Shown in pieces: positions 1 to 7,150 of a stretch of 18,046 nt of DNA. Each line of letters starts with the position of its first letter. Within the stretch, counting starts at the first letter, position 1. The notes under the pieces are model-generated. The model did not search any database and had not been told where the DNA came from. It was given only the letters and a program-made list of their open reading frames with translations. This DNA comes from JAKEGK01 sp036507695 (lineage in GTDB: Bacteria; Pseudomonadota; Gammaproteobacteria; SZUA-152): NCBI GenBank assembly GCA_036507695.1, contig DATCIR010000317.1:1-18046 (forward strand), in the 5' to 3' direction. Position numbers and translations under genes: made by a program.

Positions 1-131
1 TGCCCACCCTACGCACGCACCAGCCGTCACGAACACGGAATGGTGCGTTGCTGCGCAACATACCCTGCCACACTAGGGTTCGCTCCGCGCACCCCAATGG
101 GCTGCTTTGTCGGGGTGTAACTGAACACCCC
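1..131. repeat. Intergenic repeat / hairpin-rich segment
   Basis: No gene is seen here. The segment starts with CACCCTACGC, the form in which GTAGGGTG-type intergenic repeats end. It holds short hairpins: GTTGC-TGC-GCAAC near 48-60, and GGGGTGT (112-118) pairing with ACACCCC (125-131) across a 6-nt loop. It resembles the inside of a palindromic intergenic repeat cut by the window edge. The exact family was not identified. Confidence 0.4.
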
Positions 132-318
132 AAAGTGCAAAGGGGGGCGAGCAGTTACTTTTTCTTTATTCATACTTCCCTATACTGATATAAGTGTAAC
201 GGCGCTGTTTACCCGGTATCGTAATGCCCATGCTAAAGCGCTGTTTGCGCGGGAAAAACTGTCGCAGTCAGGCGAAATTGTTGAATACCGCGATTTTCAA
301 TGTTATCTCCTGCCTTAA
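121..318 (+). pseudogene. Possible 3' remnant of an unidentified coding sequence
   Basis: One frame is open from 121 to a TAA at 316-318 with no ATG start. The last 40 codons (from about 199) read like protein, with ALFTRYRNAHAKALF followed by AREKLSQSGEIVEYRDFQ. I do not recognise the family. It could be the tail of a gene truncated by the repeats on its left, or a chance open frame. Nothing else gene-like lies between 1 and 582. Confidence 0.25.
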
Positions 319-383
319 ATTAAGTTGTACCCGATGGAATAAAATGTAGGCAGCTTTGTTTATAATTTGCATTCCTACGCGAA

Positions 384-535
384 GAGACTGTGAAAGTAGT
401 CTTTGTAGGGTGCCGCTGAGGCACGAAGCGCACCATAGCGGGCGCCGTAACCGCTTGAATGTTGCGGTTCGCAGCGCTCACCGCAATCTACGGATGAGGG
501 TTGTTTGTTGTATTTCAGAATACTTTCACAGTCTC
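384..535. mobile_element. MITE-like 152-bp element with 15-bp terminal inverted repeats
   Basis: GAGACTGTGAAAGTA at 384-398 is the exact reverse complement of TACTTTCACAGTCTC at 521-535. The interior is a second, imperfect palindrome: GTAGGGTGCCGCTGAGGCA begins at about 405, and the mirrored GGTTCGCAGCGCTCACCGC...CTAC ends near 491. This resembles the widespread GTAGGGTG...CACC intergenic repeats, here nested inside longer terminal repeats. It has no coding capacity. No clear target-site duplication is visible. It ends 47 bp before the ECF sigma start codon, so it probably supplies or displaces that gene's promoter. Confidence 0.65.
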
Positions 536-582
536 GAAGCGTGGAAACGAGGAATTAGTAAAAGGTTGCATAGATAAACTAT

Positions 583-1080
583 ATGAATTATCACACCCTG
601 GCGGAACACATTCCCAGCCTGCGCCGTTACGCGATTGCGTTATTGCATGACCGCAACCGTGCCGATGATCTGGTGCAGGACACGCTCGAACGGGCCATGA
701 AAAAATTCAGCCTGTTTGTAACAAACAGCGACCTGCGCGCGTGGTTGTTTACCATCATGCACAATATCTTTATCAATCAAATATCGCGGCGCCGCGAGGT
801 TATGGATACCGGCGATACCGCGGTGCAGGATCCCAGCGCCTATAACATGGCCGAAGAATTGATCGTGGCGCGGGATTTTATAATCGCCTTGCAGCAATTA
901 ACCGATGAACAACGCTCGATTATCCTGCTCATCGGATTGGAACAATTATCCTATGAAGAAACGGCGCGGGTACTGAAATTGCCGGTGGGCACGGTGATGT
1001 CGCGGCTGGCGCGCGCACGCGAGCGATTACATGCCCTGCTCAACGGCGAAGCCGGACCGCAGTTAAGGAGAGTGAAATGA
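583..1080 (+). CDS. ECF-family RNA polymerase sigma factor
   Basis: A 165-residue sigma-70 family protein of the extracytoplasmic function (ECF) class, which directs RNA polymerase to a small stress or envelope regulon. Region 2 spans about residues 10-75, with LRRYAIALLHDRNRADDLVQDTLERA in the usual position for core binding and -10 recognition. Region 4 spans about 105-155, with LTDEQRSIILLIGLEQLSYEE followed by the helix-turn-helix LKLPVGTVMSRLARARERL. There is no region 1.1 or 3, as expected for the class. The ATG at 583 leaves a normal short N-terminus, but the nearest purine-rich sequence (AAAAGG) is rather far upstream, so the RBS is weak. The stop overlaps the anti-sigma start (ATGA), implying translational coupling. 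The gene lies just downstream of a MITE-like element. The regulon is unknown. Confidence 0.93.
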   Translation: MNYHTLAEHIPSLRRYAIALLHDRNRADDLVQDTLERAMKKFSLFVTNSDLRAWLFTIMHNIFINQISRRREVMDTGDTAVQDPSAYNMAEELIVARDFIIALQQLTDEQRSIILLIGLEQLSYEETARVLKLPVGTVMSRLARARERLHALLNGEAGPQLRRVK

Positions 1081-1841
1081 GCAAGTCCCCCATCATCAAG
1101 GATGAAGAACTGCATGCCTATGTGGATGGGCGTTTATCCCCGCAGCGTAATGCCGAAGTCAAAGCCTATTTGGCGGCGAATCCCGAGGCGGCGGAAAAAG
1201 TGCGCGTATATCAGCAACAAAACCAGATGATGCACACCCTGTTCGACCGGGTACTGCACGAGCCGCTGCCCGCCAAGCTGGAAAACATGCTGCCGGCGCC
1301 GGTACCGCGCCGTTCGTATCGCGCGGTGGCCATGATTGCGCTATCACTGATGACCGGCGGCATGAGCGGTTATCTCCTGCGTGGTGAAGTCACGCATACT
1401 ATTATGGTGGCGGAACCCTTCACCGGCCGCGCCGCGGTAGCGCATGCAGTGTATGCCGCGGAGATTTTACATCCGGTGGAAGTCGGCGCGGAAAACGAGG
1501 CTCACCTGGTGCAATGGTTGTCGAAACGCCTCGGTCATCAATTACGTACCCCGGACTTCACGTCCTTTGGCTATCAACTGGTGGGCGGCCGGCTGTTACC
1601 GGGTGACAAGGGCGCCGCCGCGCAATTCATGTATCAGACCGGCGACGGCGCGCGCCTGACTTTGTACGTTTCCGTCAAGGACAGCGGTATGGAACAAACC
1701 GCGTTTCGGGTACAGGAAGAAAACGGCCAGCAGGTCTTGTACTGGGTGGATGACAATCTGGGCTTTGCCCTGGTGGGAGAAAAAGGCCGCAACCAGATGC
1801 TGGATATGGCGCGCGTCGCCTACCAGGCCATGAGTTTCTAA
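1077..1841 (+). CDS. Membrane-anchored anti-sigma factor
   Basis: A 254-residue protein overlapping the sigma gene by 4 bp (ATGA) and preceded by an AAGGAG-type RBS. Residues 1-70 match the cytoplasmic domain of RsiW/FecR-like anti-sigma factors: DEELHAYVDGRL near residues 9-20, then a helix with YLAANPEAAEKVRVYQQQN. No HxxxCxxC zinc motif is present, so it is not a classical ZAS domain. One hydrophobic segment lies at about 82-100 (AVAMIALSLMTGGMSGYLL). The remaining ~150 residues should be periplasmic and may sense the signal. The role as inhibitor of the adjacent sigma factor is inferred from gene order and fold-level resemblance. The periplasmic part is not a family I can name. Confidence 0.85.
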   Translation: MSKSPIIKDEELHAYVDGRLSPQRNAEVKAYLAANPEAAEKVRVYQQQNQMMHTLFDRVLHEPLPAKLENMLPAPVPRRSYRAVAMIALSLMTGGMSGYLLRGEVTHTIMVAEPFTGRAAVAHAVYAAEILHPVEVGAENEAHLVQWLSKRLGHQLRTPDFTSFGYQLVGGRLLPGDKGAAAQFMYQTGDGARLTLYVSVKDSGMEQTAFRVQEENGQQVLYWVDDNLGFALVGEKGRNQMLDMARVAYQAMSF

Positions 1842-1897
1842 GCGCGCCGCCAAGGCGGTTATCCTGGCAAGCGGGCCACGAAACACCCCCCGATCAG

Positions 1898-2203
1898 TCA
1901 AGGCAGATTCGCGCCATGGTTTTGCAAAAATGCCCTTGCGCCGACCGTATCAAGACGCAACGGGGCGGTCATCGCCCGGCACATGATATCCCCCCATACC
2001 GTAATCGCGCCGACTTTACCGGTGCCGCCCAAAAAGAGGGGTCCGCCGGAGTCGCCGTAACAGGGGCCGCTGTCACCGGTGGCGAAATTCATGGACAAAA
2101 TCATATAGGTGGGATGCAAGGCGTTATAGGCCGAATAACCCACATAACGATACTGCCCGGTTTCAAACCAGTCCCAGGGAGCGCCATCGTAGCGGGGCGG
2201 AAT
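1898..2203 (-). pseudogene. Trypsin-like (S1) serine protease, C-terminal remnant
   Basis: The minus-strand frame encodes about 101 residues typical of the C-terminal half of an S1 protease. It begins with RYDGAPWDWFETGQYRYVGY and contains the catalytic-serine motif CYGDSGGPLF, followed by VGAITVWGD. A TAA (2206-2204) stands directly before the first recognisable codons. The His and Asp parts of the catalytic triad are missing, and the minus strand upstream (2207-2390) shows no further protease sequence. A GTG at 2143 is the only candidate start and would give just 81 residues without a signal peptide. It is most likely a dead fragment left by deletion. It lies antisense to the sigma and kinase genes. 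Confidence 0.75.
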
Positions 2204-2390
2204 TTATTAGATAAATCAACAGTGAAGCATCCCCTAAAAATTGCCGGCGCCGGAGCCTTTTCGCTACCGGATTCCGGTGGAATTACGGCATACCCTACCC
2301 CTACGCCCGGCTTTACCCGCCTAATGTAATCCCGGCCAGAACCGATAATATCAATAATTGACATGATTTCAGCCCCGCCGTGGAGACTCA

Positions 2391-3953
2391 ATGGCAAGCC
2401 CAGACCGACACATTCCAGCCCAGGACGACCTTAAGCCGGGTCAGTGTATTGCCGGATATACCGTCGAAAAAAAGATTGGCGCAGGGGCCATGGCGGTGCT
2501 GTACCTGGTGACAGACGGCGATGGCAACCCATACGCCCTGAAAATACCGCTGCAACGCTATGGCATAGACCCGGTCAGTCTGGTGGCCTTTGAGAATGAG
2601 TTGCGCCTTGCTCCGTATCTGGAAGATTTTCCTCATGCGTGCCGGCCGAAGGTAATCCACGACGGAGATCATAAATACCTGCTCCTGGAATATATCGAGG
2701 GTGTCGATCTGTGGAAGCATATGACAAAAAATGGTTGCTTGAGTGAGGATGAGGCCATTTCGCTGACCAAAAAGATCGTTCATGCACTGTCGGAACTACA
2801 CCAACGGCGAATCATCCATCTGGATATTAAGCTTTCCAACATTATGGTCAACGCCGCGGGCGAGATTCGCCTGATCGATTTCGGCCTGGCCAATCACCTG
2901 GACCTGCCTGACCTGATCCATGAATCCTTTTATGAACCCAAAGGCACACCCTGCTATATCGCACCCGAGCAGTTTATCGGGACGCGGGATGACGTGCGCA
3001 GCGATATTTTTTCACTCGGCGTCATGCTGTTTGAGATGACCACCAACAAGCTGCCTTTTGATGAAGGCTATTCGGCTTGGGACGTGATTAGCCGGATCAA
3101 AAAGGATTTCATTTTACCCAAAAAATACAACCCGAACCTGAGCGAAACTTTCAACTTCGTGGTCGGCTCCTGCCTGCATAGCAATCCGGAGCTGCGTTTC
3201 GCTTACATGGATGACTTGTATGAAATGCTGGGCATGTGGGAAGGGGGTGTTCCGGTTGATTCGATCATGGGTTATGAAAAAAACACAATATCACCGCCCC
3301 GGCCATCGGAGAACCCGGTTTCCCAGCTTTTGAACCCCGCCTATCGCGCACTGCGCAATTTGTTTGACTTCACGCCGGATAATTACCAACGGTTGAAACA
3401 ATGGGCCGAATACCGGCGCAAGAACCAGAAACAGAAACGCTACCGCATCCTGGTTTCCATTATGCTGGATCAAAACATGCAACTGACTACGTTTAGCAAA
3501 GAGATTATTGAAGAAGCCTATTACCTGGCAAGACTGCAAAACGCCGTTATCACCATTATTTCCGCTATTGAATGTGATTCCGGTTTGGCCAGCGAGGATG
3601 CTAAAGCGCAACAAAACAACATTCTTTGTTATAAAGCGCGCATCGCCATTTCCAGCCTGGTGCAGGCCTCTTCGGAAGCCGGTCTTGCGGTCGGCATCAA
3701 TGTCATGGTAGGCACGCCCATCGAAGTGATTGAAAACTGCGTCAATTATTATAATGCCGACCTGCTGGTCATTGGCGCAAGGAAGAAACCCACTTTCCAT
3801 CATTTCATGCGCAACAATACCGGCAGCCGTATTCTGACCGCCATCAAATGCAATACCTACGTCGTGCATGAAGGCAAGGGTATTTTTTCCAGGAAACCGG
3901 CGCAGGATAATCCCGGCATGCAACCGGACAACCCGCAACAGAATGTTATTTAA
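2391..3953 (+). CDS. Serine/threonine protein kinase with C-terminal universal stress protein domain
   Basis: A 520-residue cytoplasmic kinase of the PknB type with no membrane segment. Residues 22-285 form the kinase domain: glycine loop IGAGAMAVLY (29-38), ATP-binding lysine K51 in YALKIP, helix-C glutamate near 68-70, catalytic loop HLDIKLSN (143-150) with D145, K147 and N150, DFG at 163-165, APE at 191-193, D205, and the late arginine R269. The usual HRD arginine is leucine, so it is a non-RD kinase. After a linker, residues ~350-495 resemble a UspA domain: RILVSIMLDQN, GINVMVGTPIEVI, ADLLVIGARKK, NNTGSRIL, TYVVHEG. The ATP-loop glycines are only partly conserved. GGAG precedes the ATG. 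It probably phosphorylates proteins in a stress response; the substrate is unknown. Confidence 0.92.
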   Translation: MASPDRHIPAQDDLKPGQCIAGYTVEKKIGAGAMAVLYLVTDGDGNPYALKIPLQRYGIDPVSLVAFENELRLAPYLEDFPHACRPKVIHDGDHKYLLLEYIEGVDLWKHMTKNGCLSEDEAISLTKKIVHALSELHQRRIIHLDIKLSNIMVNAAGEIRLIDFGLANHLDLPDLIHESFYEPKGTPCYIAPEQFIGTRDDVRSDIFSLGVMLFEMTTNKLPFDEGYSAWDVISRIKKDFILPKKYNPNLSETFNFVVGSCLHSNPELRFAYMDDLYEMLGMWEGGVPVDSIMGYEKNTISPPRPSENPVSQLLNPAYRALRNLFDFTPDNYQRLKQWAEYRRKNQKQKRYRILVSIMLDQNMQLTTFSKEIIEEAYYLARLQNAVITIISAIECDSGLASEDAKAQQNNILCYKARIAISSLVQASSEAGLAVGINVMVGTPIEVIENCVNYYNADLLVIGARKKPTFHHFMRNNTGSRILTAIKCNTYVVHEGKGIFSRKPAQDNPGMQPDNPQQNVI

Positions 3954-3956
3954 GAG

Positions 3957-4694
3957 TTAGCGCCCCGATGCCAGCCGCAGGGCGAAGTGCTCATGCAGGC
4001 CGTTTTTCCGGATCTTTTCGATGGTCCTCTGATATTCATAAGCGACGCGATGGAAGGTCACACTATGTAATTCTTCGTCATAGAGGACAAAACAGGCTTC
4101 ATTATTATCATCGCGCGGCTGTCCGACAGAACCAACATTGATTACATAACGCCGGTTGGGAAACAGCGGTATCTTCTTTCCCGCCAGCGGCCTGATCAGC
4201 TCTATCGTGTTATCCGGTTTCTCATGAAAAATCATGGGAACATGGACATGGCCATAGAACACCAAGTTGGTCCTTGCCGCATTCATGCATTTCCTGGCCT
4301 GATCGATCGAGGTTACATAAGCCCAGGTGTTGGGCTCATACGCCGAGGCGTGGACATAGGTCACACCGTTTTCCACCGCCATATAGTCCAGCGATCGCAA
4401 AAACCGGATGTGCGGCTTATCCAGCTGTTCTATTGTCCATTTTGCAACGCTCTGTACCGCGGCCGAACTGGTGCTGCCAATCGAATTAAACACGTATTCA
4501 TCATGGTTCCCCAGTACGCAGGCAAAATTGGGCAGGCCTTGCAGCATATCGAGTACGGCAACGGGATCGGGACCGTAACCGATACAATCGCCGAGACAAA
4601 CAAATTTTTCCGCGCCCGCTTCCACGGCTACCCGGCAGCAGGCGGTTAAGGCCTCAAGATTGCTGTGTATATCGGAAATAATAGCGATTTTCAT
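3957..4694 (-). CDS. Calcineurin-like metallophosphoesterase
   Basis: A 245-residue metal-dependent phosphatase of the YfcE/PrpE-like branch. Metal-ligand motifs occur in order: DIHSN (D8, H10), GDCIGYGPDP (D36), GNHD (N63, H64), VHAS (H115) and YGHVHVP (H149, H151). The C-terminal RYVINVGSVGQPRDD is typical of this branch, in which Ser/Thr phosphatase or diadenosine-polyphosphatase activity has been described for some members. The start at 4694 has GAGGGG about 10 nt upstream. Its stop lies 3 bp from the stop of the convergent kinase-USP gene. This makes it a plausible antagonist of the kinase, although that pairing is inferred from position only. No signal peptide is seen, so it is cytoplasmic. 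Confidence 0.9.
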   Translation of the reverse strand: MKIAIISDIHSNLEALTACCRVAVEAGAEKFVCLGDCIGYGPDPVAVLDMLQGLPNFACVLGNHDEYVFNSIGSTSSAAVQSVAKWTIEQLDKPHIRFLRSLDYMAVENGVTYVHASAYEPNTWAYVTSIDQARKCMNAARTNLVFYGHVHVPMIFHEKPDNTIELIRPLAGKKIPLFPNRRYVINVGSVGQPRDDNNEACFVLYDEELHSVTFHRVAYEYQRTIEKIRKNGLHEHFALRLASGR

Positions 4695-4764
4695 CGATGC
4701 GGTCCCCTCGTATCAGGAATCATATCGACGCCGGACCGGTATCCTTGAACCACCCCACCATTAA

Positions 4765-4803
4765 CCCGCATTTCTCACCAGGCGGCCTGGTGAGAAATGC
4801 GGG
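4765..4803 (-). terminator. Perfect 18-bp hairpin after the bufferin operon
   Basis: CCCGCATTTCTCACCAGG (4765-4782) pairs perfectly with CCTGGTGAGAAATGCGGG (4786-4803) across a 3-nt loop. It starts 14 bp past the stop codon of the last operon gene and lies about 70 bp upstream of the phosphoesterase start. There is no strong T-run on either side, so it may act as a terminator, an mRNA 3'-end protector or a protein-binding palindrome. Confidence 0.65.
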
Positions 4804-4817
4804 CTGGAGAAAGGTAG

Positions 4818-5591
4818 TTAAAGCACTTTAGCCAGAACGCCATCATCCAGCCACGTGCGCAGCCATGCCGCGAGGTTCGTGGTGACATCCAGTTCGGGCC
4901 AGTGTTCGGCGAGTAGTGAACAGATAGCACCGAATGTCTGTCCATCAGCGGCTGCTTGTAATGCGGCGTGTTCCGCACCGGACAGTGAACGAAAATGCGG
5001 TTGTAACTCCTTGCGCCAGAACAGCCAGACGACCGGCGGTGATAATTGCTCCGCCGCTGGCGGCGCTGCTTCCTCGCTGAGGCTTAACCAAATCGCGGGG
5101 GTATTCCAATGAAACTGCTGAAAACTCACGGCCGGATGCAGGGTGAACGCCACGGATTCCCACTCCTGCGGCTGGATAATGGCAACATCGGAAACACCCA
5201 GCGCATCGGCGTCCAGCGCATCGAAGGTGTAGCGCAGCCGCGCATCCATCCCGGCGAGCTCCGCCACTTCGGGGTCATCGGCAAAATAAGTGGCAAGAAA
5301 CTCCGGCAATGTCCTTCCGTAGTCGCGCACATTGCGGGTGATTGGTGGATGCCCCTCGATATACGCCCAGGCGGCGTTCTCGAAGGACTCTTCGCCGATA
5401 TACAGCACCACGCGCTCGTAGGTATCGGCCATCACTTCGGCCAGCCGGGCACGGTAAGCGTTGTGGTAGATATCCAGACGGCGTTCCGCCGGCAGCGCCG
5501 CGGTGGATTCGATGCGCGCCAGCGCACGATCACTACGGCCAAGAATATAATCCTGAAACTCCGTTTGCAGCTCAGTAAGCATGTTGTTCAT
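4818..5591 (-). CDS. bufC: DUF2063 family partner protein of a bufferin operon (BufC/HvfC-like)
   Basis: A 257-residue protein with the DUF2063 N-terminal signature: LQTEFQDYILGRSD, the YHNAYRARLAEVMADTYERV segment, and YIEGHPPITRNVRDYG (roughly residues 7-90). The C-terminal part (~110-257) is the less conserved partner domain with LSGAEHAALQAAADGQTFG. In known systems this protein binds the peptide precursor and delivers it to the DUF692 oxidase. Its ATG (5591-5589) shares one base with the TGA of the upstream maturase gene (TGATG), a sign of translational coupling. It is the last gene before a strong hairpin. The family assignment is firm; the chaperone role is taken from characterised relatives. 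Confidence 0.88.
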   Translation of the reverse strand: MNNMLTELQTEFQDYILGRSDRALARIESTAALPAERRLDIYHNAYRARLAEVMADTYERVVLYIGEESFENAAWAYIEGHPPITRNVRDYGRTLPEFLATYFADDPEVAELAGMDARLRYTFDALDADALGVSDVAIIQPQEWESVAFTLHPAVSFQQFHWNTPAIWLSLSEEAAPPAAEQLSPPVVWLFWRKELQPHFRSLSGAEHAALQAAADGQTFGAICSLLAEHWPELDVTTNLAAWLRTWLDDGVLAKVL

Positions 5592-6433
5592 CAGGCCACC
5601 TGCCGTGCGTGAACCGCGGCGGCGATCCGCCGCGCCTGGCCAAGCTCCGCCAGCAATTCGGGCAACGGCGGAATGTGATCGTCCCTTTCGATCATGGTGG
5701 CGACTGGGCCAATATGTTCACACGCCGCGCGATATAACCGCCACACCGGATCGACAACCGGATGATCGTGCGTGTCAACGATATGGTCGCCGTTGTTGCT
5801 ATGCCCGGCAAGATGAATTTGCTGCACCCGTTGCGGCGGAATCGCGCGCAGGTAAGTCAGCGGATCGAAATCATGGTTGAAACTACTGACATAAATATTG
5901 TTCACATCCAGCAGCAACAGGCAATCCGCCTCTTCGCACACCGCGCGCAGGAATTCCCACTCGCTCAAGGTCGAGTCGGTAAAGCTAACATAGCTGGATA
6001 CATTTTCAATCAACAGCGGCCGCTCCAGGAAATCCTGCACCTGCCTTATCTGCCGCACGATATGCGTCAACGCCTGCTCGTGATAGGGAAGCGGCAACAA
6101 ATCATGGGTGTTAATACCGTTTATACCGGTCCAGCATAAGTGGTCGGAAACCCACAGTGGATTCACGCGTTGGATAAGTTTCTTGAGCGCGGCCAGATAG
6201 TCACGATCGGGTTCGGCCGGCGCGCCGAGCGAAAGCGAAACACCGTGCATGGCCAGCGGATAACGTTCGCGGATTTGATCCAGCACCACCAGCGGCCTGC
6301 CGCCGGGCACCAGAAAATTTTCAGAAATGATCTCCAGCCAATCCACCGGTTGTGGAGCGTCGAGAAAATCCGGATAGTGTTCGGTGCGCAGCCCGAGTCC
6401 AAATCCGGGAGACGCCTTGCGAATTGCCGACAT
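5591..6433 (-). CDS. bufB: DUF692 / MNIO family multinuclear iron oxidase, bufferin maturase (BufB-like)
   Basis: A 280-residue TIM-barrel enzyme of the MbnB/DUF692 family, which uses a mixed-valent iron cluster and oxygen to convert cysteines in a precursor peptide into heterocycles. The N-terminal GFGLGLRTEHY is diagnostic. Expected metal ligands are visible: H63 (AMHGVSLS), H98 (SDHLCW), E143 (LIENVSSY), D176 (LLDVNNIYV), H207 and H211 (IHLAGH), D220 and H222 (VDTHD) and E249 (MIERDD). An ATG 63 nt further upstream is in frame, but the start at 6433 is preferred because MSAIRKASPGFGLGL is the family-like N-terminus and GGGG precedes it. It lies between the precursor gene and the coupled DUF2063 gene. 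Confidence 0.92.
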   Translation of the reverse strand: MSAIRKASPGFGLGLRTEHYPDFLDAPQPVDWLEIISENFLVPGGRPLVVLDQIRERYPLAMHGVSLSLGAPAEPDRDYLAALKKLIQRVNPLWVSDHLCWTGINGINTHDLLPLPYHEQALTHIVRQIRQVQDFLERPLLIENVSSYVSFTDSTLSEWEFLRAVCEEADCLLLLDVNNIYVSSFNHDFDPLTYLRAIPPQRVQQIHLAGHSNNGDHIVDTHDHPVVDPVWRLYRAACEHIGPVATMIERDDHIPPLPELLAELGQARRIAAAVHARQVA

Positions 6434-6520
6434 TGTTAATCCCCGTTTGTGCCACTCGATGGTGCCGCTCGATGGTGCCGAATAGTACCGCATCACCGAG
6501 CGGCCGGTTACAAAACGGTA

Positions 6521-6808
6521 TTAGCTCTTTTGGTCGGCGATGGTGCCATCCTGATCCAAACATTCCTTCGCGGTCACGGCTTTGAAACCCTTACCTTTGC
6601 AGGAGTTCTTGCCTTTGCACGCGTTTATGGAAGTTTTACAGTCTGTGGCGCCTTTGCAGGAGTTCAGGCCATAACAATGCACTTTGTCGCCGGCGGCTAC
6701 GGCGGGGCCGGTGCTTCCTTCGGGAGCTTTGGCCGCGAAGGCGAACGATGAAACGGCTAACGCTGCCGCGGCGGCGGCGATGGCTACAACAGATTTCTTG
6801 TTACTCAT
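6521..6808 (-). CDS. bufA: Bufferin-type metallophore precursor peptide (BufA2-like)
   Basis: A 95-residue exported peptide. Residues 1-25 form a signal peptide (charged start, alanine-rich core, FAFA/AKAP cleavage region). The mature part carries six cysteines: C45, C51, C57, C64, C70 and C83. The middle four lie in the repeated SCKG/DCKT/ACKG/SCKG pattern typical of BufA2-type precursors, with CYG before and KECLDQDG after. In this family the adjacent DUF692 enzyme is expected to oxidise cysteines into thiooxazole-like groups, giving a periplasmic copper-binding peptide. GGAG sits 7 nt before the ATG at 6808. It is the first gene of the operon, 87 bp ahead of the maturase. Which cysteines are modified cannot be read from the sequence. 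Confidence 0.88.
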   Translation of the reverse strand: MSNKKSVVAIAAAAAALAVSSFAFAAKAPEGSTGPAVAAGDKVHCYGLNSCKGATDCKTSINACKGKNSCKGKGFKAVTAKECLDQDGTIADQKS

Positions 6809-7045
6809 ATAGTTTCTCCAATTATCATGTTTGTGGGTATCTCGCTACGGCAAGACGAAGTATAGTCGTACCAAACGGCGAAATGTTACGGTTACAGTAA
6901 ATATTTGTTTGTAGTGGTTACCAGTATCCTCCTTTTGGCATCCTCCTCTTGGCCGAAATACAGAATTCGTTAAAACCAGCGGGCCGGGCTCACGCTACGG
7001 CTAAGAAGACAACAACGCCCTAACCGTTGCTGTCCTTGATCCACC
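6809..7045. other. Intergenic region with the presumed bufferin promoter
   Basis: No gene is seen. The minus strand upstream of the precursor contains TGTAACC (6896-6890) and, further down, TACGACTA (6870-6863), which loosely recall ECF-type -35 and -10 elements. The spacing (about 19 nt) is longer than usual, so this is only a candidate. Two copies of a short direct repeat (plus-strand tATCCTCCTtTTGGC / gCATCCTCCTcTTGGC) lie at about 6926-6955. Confidence 0.3.
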
Positions 7046-7150
7046 TTATCTAACCGTGGCCGTCACACTGGCGCTGTTATTGGCGCTATTGCTATCCTTG
7101 GCGCTCGTCAATACTGTTGCCGTACTGGTGAACGTTCCGCGGCTGTTGGC
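7046..7150 (-). pseudogene. Detached DUF11-like C-terminal fragment
   Basis: The minus-strand frame ending in TAA (7048-7046) encodes about 34 residues that look like the last strands of a DUF11 repeat: RGTFTSTATVLTSAKD then SNSANNSASVTATVR. The neighbouring intact gene ends with RGSYSNTVRASSSTQD then SNTGNNSARVTVRVR, so the two tails are clearly related but not identical. No start codon or rest of the domain is present in this frame. It is probably the remnant of a second DUF11 gene, or of a duplicated 3' end. Confidence 0.6.

Noticed and set aside
3291..3938. 215-codon minus-strand frame opposite the kinase-USP gene
   Set aside because: It is fully antisense to well-supported kinase and USP sequence and has no family resemblance.
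6449..6478. Short direct repeat CTCGATGGTGCCG x2 between precursor and maturase genes
   Set aside because: Two adjacent 13-bp copies just ahead of the maturase start; probably slippage with no clear function.
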